A stretch of DNA of 64,000 nucleotides from positions 7,255,001-7,319,000 of the forward strand of contig JAITYX010000007.1 of assembly GCA_021018815.1 (NCBI GenBank). Reading direction: 5' to 3'. Source of the DNA: Talinum fruticosum (Eukaryota; Streptophyta; Magnoliopsida; Caryophyllales; Talinaceae). Below, in pieces: positions 35,601-46,338 of the stretch. Numbering within the stretch: position 1 is the stretch's first letter; every line of letters begins with the position of its first letter. The notes under the pieces are model-generated. The model was not told where the DNA came from. It ran no database searches and saw only the letters and a list, made by a program, of their open reading frames with translations. A program made the translations under genes and the position numbers.

Positions 35601-36041
35601 TCTCGGAAGACATCCGAGGATCTTTCGACTACCTTTTCTTCCGAATACACTTACCAAGTGATTTCAAATTATTGAGCATCTCTAATAATCGATGTACATA
35701 TCTTTGATTCCTTTTTCGGACAACATCTTGGATAGCTTGAATGACTCATATTTATACATATACTAGCTGATTATCGATGGTCTAACATGGCTGGTGCCTT
35801 TTAGGTCGTTACCAATGTGTCCCAAATTTGCTTAACGATTTCATAGGCTGATATATGATTGAATTCGCTTGGTACGATTGAATTTGCTTAGATTTATACT
35901 CGCGTAACATGATGTTGAGAGCTCGAAAATTCTTTGAATACTTTGTCTTCTCAGCGAGTAGTGAATTCACCTTTTGGCCCGGGAATTGCAGTTTCTCCGG
36001 TTCCAATCATAGGAATGTAGTTTCCATTTTGAACAATTTTC
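32641..36041 (-). mobile_element. Ty1/copia retrotransposon relic, both ends lost
   Basis: On the minus strand the order is gag (35700-36040, with a UBN2-like 'ISAYEIVKQIWDTLV' segment), a degraded middle region, integrase core (from about 33650 down), and the start of reverse transcriptase (32830-32650). The left end stops abruptly at a CACTA-like terminus at 36042. The RT stops near 32640, soon after its first conserved block. No LTR is visible. Multiple stops and frameshifts make it non-functional. Confidence 0.85.
32650..33594 (-). pseudogene. copia integrase C-terminal half and RT start, broken
   Basis: The integrase signature 'SPKTPQQNGVVERKNRTLEE' followed by 'NYFWAEVVNTTNYVLNR' is clear at the start (33570-33410). 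The linker '..NKPNISYFKIFDCKCFI' is typical of copia. Further on, 'HIEPKNHEDVLEDINWINVM' with 'QFERNQV' marks the beginning of the reverse transcriptase domain, where normal elements continue with GTKWVFRNK; here homology ends. A stop after 'RLSRT' and frame changes separate the parts. Confidence 0.8.
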
Positions 36042-37199
36042 ACTACTATAAAAACGTTATATAGCGACGGAACTTAGCGACGAATTTTTGAAATCAATTT
36101 TTAAAAATTTTTTAATTTTTTAAATAGCGACGGACTAAGCCCATCGCTAATTTCGTTGCTAGTTTAAAATCTTTAATTTTTAAATTAGTGGGCTATTTAA
36201 ATTTTTTTTTGTATTCAAATTTTTCAAATTTTTTCATCGATAATTTAAAATTTTTAAAATTTTAAATTAGCGATCTATTTTAATTTTTTTCAAATTTTTT
36301 CAACTTGGGGTGGTTTCTCTGTGGACAATGCTACCTTAAATCAACGGATTCTGAGTCTATCGCTATTCAAAATTTTCAATTTTTCCAACAAGTGCGGTAT
36401 TCTAATTTTTAATTAGCGACAAAACGTCGCTATTAAAATTAATAAAACCCCATCTTGGGAGAGAACGAGCAAACGAAAACGAGAGAGGGAGTGAGAATTC
36501 GAGAGTAGTGAGAGTGCGAGAGTGTGAGAGTGCAAGAGTGCGAGAGAACGAGAGAGAGCGGTCCTTCCCCCTTTTCGCAACCGTCCACCACAGTCGTTGT
36601 TCGCCGCCGCCGCAGTCGCCGTGCACACTACCAACTAACCACCTTCAATCTCTTGTAGGTATGCTTTCTTTATCATCCCTCATTGTTGGTTGTATTAGAG
36701 TTTGGTTTGTTTAGTATAAAATTCAAGATTTTAGAGAATTTGACGCAAATTAATATTCATATTTATAACCATGGTGGGAATGAAAATGAGGTAGAAGGTG
36801 AAGATAATGAGGAAAATAATGTAATACACTTGTTTGTCAATTAGTTTTTACAATGGTTGGTGAACTTAAGTTAGATTATTTATGAGTTTGTGTTTGTATA
36901 TGGCAATGGATTTTGTCAAATGGTTGTTGTGGGCATGATTTATGTATGCTCATCATGTCATTGTGATATATATTTGGATTCGCATTAGCTTTTAGAATTT
37001 TTTTTTTTTTTAAGCAATCAAAAACATGCATAATTATAGAATTTTTTTGTGGAATAAAAACGAAAATAACTTGTTTTATCGTTGAAATCAACAATGGAAT
37101 TATAGAGTTTTTGTGGATGGATATAGGTTCTTCTTGTTGATATGAGCTTTTATTGTTGCGAGGTTAGGCATTAATGGTAGAGGTTAAAAGAAAGTTTTT
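36042..37199. mobile_element. CACTA-like left end plus exon-like DNA
   Basis: It begins CACTACTATAAAAACGTTAT, followed by TAGCGACGG repeats in both orientations (36062-36450), typical of non-autonomous CACTA-like elements. A purine-rich tract (36460-36560), a GC-rich segment, and a T-rich zone with a PolyT run (~36998) follow. No matching right end (..TAGTAGTG) was found within the next 10 kb. The frames here have no recognisable domain. Confidence 0.45.
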
Positions 37200-38242
37200 C
37201 ATAGCCTTAATGTTTTAGGATGGTACGAGGGAACCATGTGGTGGAAAAAGATTGTCTTTAACGATAATAATTGACATTTCAAGAATGTTGTATTACAATG
37301 AATGTGTGAGCTGTTATTGTGTGCATCCTTCCTCATTCTAATTTTGTTCATAAATTTATCACTTCTTCATTGTTGCATTTGCACAGCTTCCGACCTCAGT
37401 ATTAACCGATCCATCAATCCTTAATTTTGTAGCTTCTTTTGGTTTTCCTTTTGTGACTTTATTATTTTCCAAAACTTAGCTTCATTCATCGTCTATTGTT
37501 GGATCTTTATTTCCCAATAATAGAATCATTGACATTGTATCATATAAGAAGCATTTAGATTGTCTTCTCATTGAAATGTTCTTCACATCCTAAAAGAACT
37601 AATATAAGAAACACAAGTTAATGAATTTCCAAAATAAAGACTAACGAGTTGTACAAGATGAATTTTGTACTTTGAAGATGTTTGATTGGATACCTTGTTT
37701 TGTTTCTTAATTGAACTCTCCGTTTTCTAATTTCATAATTGTTGGGTTTTCTAAAAGGATTTAACAATCTAACCCTAAAGAAAATATATTAACATAATAT
37801 ACTAACTTATTATGAGCACGTGTATTTCAATTTCAAAATTTTTCATGTCATATTATATATATCAAACTTATTTTTACAGGAACCCAGGTATGAATGATGA
37901 CGATGGATGACCTATATTTTATAAAATTTAAAATATAATTCGCAAACTATTAATCACAACATATTATTCAGATACTTATTATTGTTTAACAAAATCATAT
38001 TCATATAAGTCATAGTTGAATTCATATTTTTTAAACATAAACATTGTCATTTAAAACCAATTTTATATATACATACATATCTTTGCAAATTAAAACTAGG
38101 ATAATTTGTGTATAACTAACAAATGTTCAATACCAATCTTGAAAAATAATTTTACAAATAAAACTAACATGATTTAATTATAACAAATAAATATTTAAAA
38201 TAAACATATCATTAGCAAAAATGAATAATAATAACAAATAAC

Positions 38243-38290
<48 letters not shown>

Positions 38291-41200
38291 CAAAAACAAT
38301 AATAATAATAGATTAGGATGAAATTATGAACCAAGAAGAATCTGACACCAAAATTACACTACGCACAATTCTAAGCAAGACAAATCACCCATATTAAGTA
38401 TGAGTCATTACCAAATGTCAAGCAAATATCTATCTAATTGATAATTAATTCATGCAAATAACTTTGATAATTAGTATAAATAAACTTCAAAAATCAGAAA
38501 AATTAGCCCAAAAATCTGCACTAGCTATTTTCTATCTCCTTCCTCACCTCTCCCTCTCTCCCACTTTGACCACCGCCACAGCCACCCACCACCTGCTGCC
38601 GCCACCCACCACCCGACTGTCCTGTCCACTGCCTGTAACTTCACCATCTGCCACCTTCCAACCACCATTTCGGTCACCCTACCACCAAAAAACACTATCT
38701 AAAATCACCCTAATCACCAATTTTCTACCATTATCTTTCATACTCTCACTCTCACTTTCAACCACCACCACATCCACCACCTGCCACCCATCACCGACCA
38801 ATCCCGCCAAACACATGTCCCCACCTTTTCTGCCACCCACCAGCCTCCATACAGCCACCATCTGGGGTATCTTCAACCCTCAAAAACCCACCAAAACATC
38901 AAAACACTCTTTCATTTTTCACCACCAACGCGGCCACCACCTAGTGCCATCACAACCTCTCTCTCTCTCCCTCTCCTCTCCTCTTATATGGCCCAATATA
39001 TCACCTTTTAAAACACTCCCCAACCAGCCACCTCCTCTCCCACTGACCAACGCCGCGTCCCTGCCACCGAGCGCCGCCCTACCGGCGCTAGTCCACATCA
39101 TCAACCACCACTAAGATCCACCATAACTCTTATCTTCCTCCACTCTTTTCCTAGGTAAAAATCCTAAACCTATGTTTTTATAATTTAGGTTTTAGTATTT
39201 AAATTAGTTGTTTTTTTTTGAACATACAAAAACATTGTAGGAAATTAAAGAATAAAAATTATGTTAACTAAGAAAATAAAATTAAGTTATGCATGCATGA
39301 TTTAGTTAAGGCAAAATTGGAATAATCTTGTTAGAATTTATGGTTGAGTAATTTTAAAAGAAATAATATGACACATAATGAGATTAATATTGTATAATGC
39401 ATACTTTAGTTCAATAAAAAGAATTCATATAATGCATGTTTAAGTAATTAAATAAGCATAGTTAAGTAATAAGTTTAAATACATGCTTGAGTAAATAAGT
39501 GAATAGTGATATAATGCATGTTTAGATTCAATAATAATAATTTGTAATAAAATGGTTATATGCATACATGGTTGGGGTGACTTAATCCATAATTGAAAAT
39601 AATAAAGTAATGCATGAACAACTAATTATATAAGGATAAACCATGCTAATAATAATATGAATAAATCATAATAATTAACCAAAGGTATAAGTTAAAGTTA
39701 TTATTGATGGACTTAACCAAGAAATATGATTTTTAAAGAAATTTTATTCTATAAAACCTTATTCATGACCATTGGTCAACACACTTTTAAGGTCCTGCAC
39801 CAAAATTATCAAGAATACAATCCAACTCAGCTTGTCGGGTATGTTCATAGATTATGCTTTTCAAGTTTTTATTCATAAATCAAGGACTCGTTATGGTCAA
39901 TATTAACAACAATAAAAGAAAATTTACAAACAATATTTGTCATATAAAAGTGAACCTGCGTCATCAATTACCATTAGTTGGTAGCATTAATTATCATCAT
40001 TGGTCACACTATACATGTGACCCAACCAACTGGACTTTCCAATCGGTTTGGGTGTGTACACATTTAGAAGAAACCCAATTATCGCAAGGGTGACCATTCG
40101 GATAATTAATTAGCAAGCTGTTTTAATTTATTCTCTCTCCCTCATTTATAAAATGAATTGAAATGCACGTGCTCAACCCAAAAATTTCTAAGTTATATTT
40201 TACGGCATAATAATGAGCGTATTGAGTTTCGACTCACTTTGCAAAATGTTTTCTTATTTTGTTTTAGGTAAATATGTCGAAAGTAACAAGTCATGAAATT
40301 TTCGGACGTAACGGTTCACGAGTGGTACCTTTGATTGATGTTAAGGGTTAGGAAATGTTGTCTATCGGTTAAACATTATGTTGTTAATTACACTTTGTAC
40401 AAAGTTACAGTTTAAGTTTTATCTTTTATTCCGCCTATTGTTATCTAATAATTAAATTTTAACTTTATCGACCTAAGTCTTGCCCTATCCATGTACAAGG
40501 GCAGCGGTAACGACTTTCCGACCTTATTTTTCGCTGCGCTAATCATTGGCTAGTGGCTTGTTTAATATAAACCGGTGATTACGAGGTTGGGGGAGTTACA
40601 AAGGAGTTTACACTTTACCTCAATCTAATATTAATTTTTTGGTCTTAATTTAGATGGGTTCGGAACCATCCGAAAAGAAACCAATTTCGTCAATGAATGC
40701 TTCTTCTACTACGAATAAAGTTGATGTATGCCAATATTAACTAATAAATTTTTATTTTTATTTGATACTTTAAAATGATGAATCATATCTAAAATTGTTT
40801 TCTTCCTAATGTATAGAGTAAAAGACAATTGAATCTAAATGTTGTCCTTACTTTTCATCGAGACAACCTCATACACAATCTAATTAGGCAAGCAACTTTA
40901 TTATCATATTTTTGGTAAAATATTTTATTATTAGTCTTGGTCGGCAGACATGCACAATCTAAAGCCAATATATTCTTTTTATATAATTTTTTCTCTACAT
41001 AGCCTTTTTTTTTCTTATTGATTTTTACTTATATATTTATATTTAAACTCTTGATAGATTCCTCATCAAAAACTTATGAAAGGACATTGTCAAACCTTTT
41101 TTACCCTCTATCCAAACTGTTAAGAAAGAAAGGCAACTTGGGATCTAATAGTAACAGAGATTTTCCGTCAAGTTTGCGCAGAAGAGGTTCATATTGAAAA

Positions 41201-41890
41201 TAGGTCAAATACACATTTCAATAAGATATGATGGAATAATGTGGTTAAAAAGTTCCAACAAAAGGTGGAAGGAAGTATGATTACATGCAACTAAACAATA
41301 GGTGGGAAACTTTAAAAAGTCATGATATGGAAAAAGTTGTTAATGAAAATCGATTTAGGATGGGATCCAAATAAAAATGCCATTATTGCTAACAAATCTT
41401 GGTAGGAAGAAAAAAAAAAGGTTAGTATAACTTTCTAATACTCTAAAAATATTATTATTTACCTATTAATTTGAAGAACAAACTTATTCATTTTCTCTAT
41501 TTTATTTATAAGATAATCCCGATTATGCTACACAAGGATAGTCCAATTAATTTAATAGAAATGGATATAATGTTTTCTAATACATTTTCAATTGGTGAGC
41601 AGCCATGGGATCCTTATACATTACAAGTTAAGAAATGGAGGAGGTGGTGGGAGAAGAGGAAGTGGACGAAGAGGAGAATAGAGAAGGTGCTACAACAGTA
41701 AGAATTGAAGATAATGAATATGATGATTATGGGGGTGTCAATATTAGTTTGGAAAACATTGAAGTTGAGAACATTGATTATGTTAAACAAGACGACAATA
41801 AGAAGAGAAAATCATCTAATTCTAAGGAAGGGAAAGAAAATGCAACAAAGAAAAATAAGTCAAAAGTAGATAGTGGTGCAAGTATGCAAA
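37200..41890 (+). repeat. Left arm of a large inverted duplication
   Basis: Apart from a solo LTR at 37760-40600, this arm matches the reverse complement of 41937-43880. Shared landmarks are 'ATGTTTTAGGATGG', 'GGATGCACACAAT/GTGTGCATCC', 'GAACTCTCCGTTTTCTAA', 'TTGTTGGGTTTTCTAA' and a Myb/SANT-like coding relic at the inner end. Without the LTR it is about 1.85 kb, close to the 1.94 kb of the other arm. Outer limits are approximate. Confidence 0.85.
37760..40600 (+). mobile_element. Solo LTR, copy B, with 5-bp target duplication AAGGA
   Basis: AAGGA precedes (37755-37759) and follows (40601-40605) the element. The mirror arm lacks the insertion: there the sequence runs TTTTCTAATAGGAGTTTAC. The start TTTAACAATC corresponds to TGTAACAACC of copy C with G changed to T; the end is GGGGGAGTTACA. 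Inside are an AAT microsatellite (38236-38290), a CCACC-rich exon-like block (38540-39110) with a Pro/Thr-rich frame, and AT-rich DNA. No gag or pol is present. The frame at 38452-39114 is a by-product of the CCACC repeats or an LTR leader; no domain was recognised. Confidence 0.88.
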
Positions 41891-41895
41891 GTTAA
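41150..41895 (+). pseudogene. Decayed Myb/SANT-like gene, left copy
   Basis: Short fragments in shifting frames match the plant Myb/SANT-like domain protein family: 'QVCAEEVHIENRSNTHFNK' followed by WNNVVKKF (41170-41265), then 'GWDPNKNAIIANKSW' (41355-41412), and an acidic/Lys-rich tail (41635-41895, 'NIEVENIDYVKQDD', 'KKRKSSNSKEGKENATKK'). These proteins often derive from the DNA-binding partner ORF of PIF/Harbinger transposons. Stops inside the domain show it is dead. A mirror copy faces it tail to tail. Confidence 0.6.
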
Positions 41896-41936
41896 ATAAA
41901 ATATTGGCATCAAGTTAAAAGAAATATCCAATCGAA
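41891..41936. other. 46-bp spacer at the centre of the inverted duplication
   Basis: The unpaired centre lies between ...AGTATGCAAA and TTTGCATACT.... It is AT-rich, with no obvious feature. Confidence 0.8.
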
Positions 41937-43880
41937 TTTGCATACTTGTAGTATTACCTACTTTTCACTTATTCTTCTTAGTTGCCTTTGTTGTCCTCTA
42001 CTTAGAATTAGATTTATTTTTTTTCCTCTTATTGCCTTCAACATAATCAATGTTCTCAATCTCAATGTTTTTCAAACTACTATTGGTATCTCCATAATAA
42101 TCATATTCACTATCTTCAATCCTCACTGGTGTACCACCTTCACTATTCTCCTCTTCTTCCACTTCCTCTTATCTTACCACCTCCTCAGTTTCATTAACTT
42201 ACAATGTATAAGGATCACATGAATGCTCACCCGTCGTAAATGTGTTAAAAAACATTATATCTCTATTAAATTAGTTGAGCCCCTTCGTGAAAATTAACAC
42301 AATCAAGATTATCATATAAATAAAATAGAGAAAACGCATCGATCAGCTCATCAAAGTAATTCGTAAATAATAATATTTTTAAAGTACTAGAAAGTTATAC
42401 TAAACTTTATTCTTTCTTCCCACCACGATTCAACAACAACGGGACTACTTTTATTTTTATATACTTTTATCTCTATATCTTTATCTAGATCTCATCCTAA
42501 ATCGATTTTCATTAATAGCTTTTTCCATATCTTATACTCGACTTTTTAGAGTTTTCCACCTATTTTTTAGTTGTATATGATCATACTTCCTTCCAGTTCT
42601 TTGCCCTGGGACATTGTAACCACATTATTCTATCCTATCTTATTGAACTGTATATTCGATCTATTTCCAATATGAATCTCTTTAGCACAAACTTAACCGA
42701 AAGTATAAGTTCGTACTAGATCTCAAGTTGTCTTTTCTTCCTTAAGAGGTCGGGCACAGAGGTTAAAAGAAGTTTGACAATGTCCGTTTATAAGTTTTTT
42801 TATAAGTAATTTAACAAGAGTTTAAATATAAATATAAGTGAAAATTAATTAGAAAAACAAAGGCTATGTGAAGAAGACTGAGACAAAATAAAAAGAATAT
42901 GTCAGCATTAGATTATACATGTCTGTTGTATCTGCCATATTATAAAGACCAAGATTAATAATAAATTTACAAAAAATATAATAAATATGATAATAAAATT
43001 ACTCACCTGATCATGCATCAAGGAATTAGATTGTGCAGTTATGAAAAGCAAGCCAAGTCAGTGATAATGTTAAGATTCAATGGTCGTTTACCCTATAATA
43101 TTAGGAAGAAAAACGACTTTAGATATGACTCATCACTTTAAAGCATCGAATAAAAATAGAATTTTATTAGTTAATACAAGCATACACCAACCTTATTCGT
43201 AGTGGAAGAAGCATTATTTGACGAAGTTGATTTCTTTTCAAATGTTACCAGACCCATCTAGATCAAGACCAAAAAGCCCGTTGTAAATATTGTTACATTG
43301 AGGTAAAATGTAAACTCCTATTAGAAAACCCAACAATTATAAAATTTAGAAAACGGAGAGTTCAATTAATAAAAAAATGAGGCATCCAATCAAACATCTT
43401 CAAAGTACAAAATTCATCTTGTATAACTCCACATTCTTAATTTGGAAATGATCAATGATCTTATTCATTAGCATATCCCTCTTATGTCAGCTGAAGTCAA
43501 AGAACATTTCAAGGACAAGACAATCTAAATAATTCTTATATAATAAAATGTAAATAATTCTATTCTTGGGAAATAAAGATCCAACAATAGACTATGAATA
43601 AAAGTAATTTTTGGAATTAATAATATAATTGCAAAAGGAAAACCAAAGGAAGCTATAAAATTGAGGACTAATGGATCAGTTCATACTGAGGTTGGAAGCT
43701 ATGCAAGTGCAGCAATGAAGAAGTGATAAATTTCTGAACAAAATTAGAATGAGGAAGGATGCACACAATTACATTAATGCTCACACATGCACAATTATAC
43801 AACATTCTTAAAAGGTCAACTATTGTCGTTGAAGACAATTTTTTCCACCAAATGGTTCCCTCATGCCATCCTAAAACATT
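41937..43880 (-). repeat. Right arm of the large inverted duplication
   Basis: This is the reverse complement of 37200-41890 minus the solo LTR. Similarity is visible throughout but with many substitutions and small indels, so the duplication is not recent. Confidence 0.85.
41940..42720 (-). pseudogene. Decayed Myb/SANT-like gene, right copy
   Basis: Minus-strand fragments 'VCAKEIHIGNRSNIQFNK' (about 42690) and 'NIEIENIDYVEGNK' (about 42050) mirror the left copy. The conserved GWDP box is altered and stops interrupt the frame. Not functional. Confidence 0.55.
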
Positions 43881-44102
43881 CTCTAACCAACTAACACATT
43901 TCTTTTCAAATTAAAACCTAGCTACAAAACCCTCTTCTCCACTATTTTTATCCCCTGTTTCTCTCTTCAATTTTTAGTCCCCCTCACCTCACCTCAAACC
44001 AACCCAATTCTTCTTCTTTTTCTTTCTTTTCTTGAATTATTTTTCCAATTTTTAATCTTGAAATTGTTAAAAGTTGATCATAGAGTCTCAGAAGAAGGAG
44101 AA

Positions 44103-44444
44103 ATGGAAGATTTTTTTTGGGTTTTCAAGGAATTTTTACTTGAAGCTGTTGTTCTTGCTTCAGTTGATTTTCTCTCTCCAACTCTTAGGGCAAAGATGGA
44201 AAGGGTGATCATAACTCAGGCTGATTTTCAAGGACTTCAAGCATTCAAAGATCGATCCAAGGAATTACTATCAATGCATAAGTTTACAGACCCAAAAATG
44301 ACTATCAGGCACAGAACATTCTCTGACAGTTGGTTCAATTGTTTAATCAACTCAAATAATTTGTCAATTTCATCAGGACATGTTTACACTATGATAATTA
44401 GGTCTCTCCAATTTTATCTTCCTTCACCAAATCTAGCACAATAA
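44103..44444 (+). CDS. Unassigned 113-residue reading frame
   Basis: ATG at 44103 is preceded by a CT-rich stretch that looks like a plant 5' untranslated region (43980-44090). The frame starts MEDFFWVFKEFLLEAVVLAS, includes 'RAKMERVIITQADFQGLQAF', and ends at TAA 44442-44444. I do not recognise a family. The second half ('NCLINSNNLSISSGHVYT...') has low-complexity, intron-like composition, so only the first ~70 codons may be a real first exon. No continuing exon could be identified downstream. It may be a gene fragment or chance. Confidence 0.3.
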   Translation: MEDFFWVFKEFLLEAVVLASVDFLSPTLRAKMERVIITQADFQGLQAFKDRSKELLSMHKFTDPKMTIRHRTFSDSWFNCLINSNNLSISSGHVYTMIIRSLQFYLPSPNLAQ

Positions 44445-45647
44445 TTACCAGAATCTTAGAGAGTTTCTGCATTAAATTAACTTAGAAAATCGAAAAAATT
44501 AACTAAGCAACTACACACAACTAATAAAAATTTAAGTTCGAATTGAAAATTACTTGAGCTATCAGAACTCATTCAAAACCCAAAATATGAATTGAATAGT
44601 ACAGAGGCACAACAAAACCATAACTAAACAAAGCAAAAGAAGTCGATTGTTTAAGTTTTAAGCCGTCAGAGAACTATTAGAAAATAAAGAACATCAGAAA
44701 ACTATTAGAAAATAAAGAACAAAACGATGTAAACTAAACTACTATACCTAATCATATCAGGAATTTATATGTATGTGGATTTACTGAATTGCTTCACTAA
44801 AGTCGAAATTCCTGTTGGAGTTTGATAAATTTCAAAGACTCAATTTAAGGAAGAGAGAGACCCAGAAAAAATCCAAATCGCCGTAGGATGTTAATAAATT
44901 TTAGAGACCGACAATTTTGAGAGAGATAGAGATGGAGAGAAAGAGGGGAACAGAGAGAAAGAGAGAGGAAAGAAGAGAGAGATATTATATCTTAAATTGA
45001 ACAATGACGTTTTATCAACTTAAAGATAAATAAATTGAAGAAACAAACACAAATTGAAGAATGACGTTTTAATTGAACAATGGTATTAGAAATAAATTTC
45101 TTTAATTAGAAATCTTTGAAGTTCAAATAAATCTCTCTGTATCTGCAAATACAATTGAAAAATGGCGTTTTAAGAAAAGAAAGGGGAAGAAGAAAGAGAG
45201 ATTAGAGAGATGGGAAGAGAGAAAGAAGGAAGAAGAAGAAAAATAGTATCTACATTTAGAGATTGTATTGTATATGCTCCATTAGGAATAGCGTAACAAA
45301 TAGATAGGAATTGATTCAGTTCCTCAGTGTATATTAGTCAAAACGAAAAAAATTACTTAAAACCCTCACATCCCTAGGCAAGGTTTCGAGAAGCTAGAAT
45401 CAGAAGTGGGGATTTGCTATTTCTGTTTTTAGAGGTAATTTCTTCCAAAAGTGTTTTTAAAAAATAATTGTCAGTTTTTTAAAATGTTATTGTTTGGCCT
45501 AGTATGTGATTTCACAATCCAAAAATGCCTAGAAAAGCTTGGCCAAACACCCACTAAATATGGTGATATTAAATAAACAAAAAAGAAGGAATAATTGTTG
45601 ACGGATTAGAAAAAATAATTGATAACTTACTAGCATACTCAATAACG
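44445..45647. other. Intergenic; GA-rich tract and small dispersed repeats
   Basis: There is no gene. A GA-rich tract covers 44850-44985 and 45175-45245. The short motif AATTGAA(C/G/A)AATG(A/G)CGTTTTA occurs three to four times between 44993 and 45175. Confidence 0.5.
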
Positions 45648-45923
45648 AGCAATGAACAATGCCTAAGAGTGTCAAAGAACTGCCATGAAGCTTTACCAAA
45701 GGATGGGAAACTCAACGTTTGCGAGTATGTAGTCGCAGAAGCACCAGATCCCAGCCCCTCGGATAAAATTGCCTGCACTTTTGACACCATCATGATGGCT
45801 GTGCTCGAGGAAGAGAGAGAGCCAAGGCAAGAGTGCGAGTCTTTGGTCAAACTAGCTGGCTTTCAATATTTTCAATTAGCTTGCTTTGTTTGTGATTCTT
45901 GGGTCATGGAATTCCTCAAATAG
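45648..45923 (+). pseudogene. O-methyltransferase (COMT-type) C-terminal fragment
   Basis: The frame from AGC at 45648 to TAG at 45921-45923 reads SNEQCLRVSKNCHEALPKDG, then 'EAPDPSPSDKIACTFDTIMM', 'EREPRQECESLVKLAGF' and 'VMEFLK'. This matches the last ~90 residues of plant caffeate/flavonoid-type O-methyltransferases (AdoMet-dependent). The upstream Rossmann-fold region and catalytic His are absent. There is no start codon of its own. A run of about 20 A begins some 20 bp after the stop, suggesting a 5'-truncated retrocopy, although a residual last exon is also possible. Confidence 0.75.
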
Positions 45924-46278
45924 ATTTCAACCACAAAAGAAGAAAAAAAAAAAAAAAAAAAGGTTCTCACTCTAACTAAATCTCTGTGACAACAATAACA
46001 CGCAGTATGGACCCGACCTCTATTGAATTTTTATCTCTGAATTAGTATATGTATGAACAGATCCTAGAAAGGAGTGTGAAATGGACAGAGCAAATGTATG
46101 ACTAGCCCCCTTTTTTAGTGTTCTATTTCTTATATCTTTGATAACAGCTACCGTAGTTGACTGAGGAAAAGAACTGGACCATACTTCATCGAGGTAGCCC
46201 AAAAAGAATTTAAAATTTCCCATATGTTTGTTTCCCATCAAGTTGTCAACTTGGGAGTGCTGGAGGTACATTGCTACC
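45924..46278. other. Upstream region of the LRR receptor-like gene
   Basis: It starts with a poly(A) run (45944-45962). It has no reading frame of note and probably contains the promoter of the downstream gene. Confidence 0.45.
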
Positions 46279-46287
46279 TATAAAAAG
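46279..46287 (+). promoter_or_regulatory. TATA box (TATAAAAAG)
   Basis: TATAAAAAG lies 52-60 bp before the ATG at 46339. Transcription would start near 46312, leaving a leader of about 25-30 nt. Inferred from sequence and spacing only. Confidence 0.55.
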
Positions 46288-46338
46288 CCACTTAGCCAAA
46301 AAAGGGAATGAACTTACTTCAATTCTCTCATATTGAGG

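Noticed and set aside
32641..36041. Integrated virus or pararetrovirus
   Set aside because: Gag-integrase-RT order and wording are Ty1/copia; no movement or coat protein motifs.
38452..39114. 220-codon Pro/Thr-rich frame as a gene
   Set aside because: Lies wholly inside a solo LTR with a 5-bp target duplication. Composition follows CCACC repeats and there is no domain.
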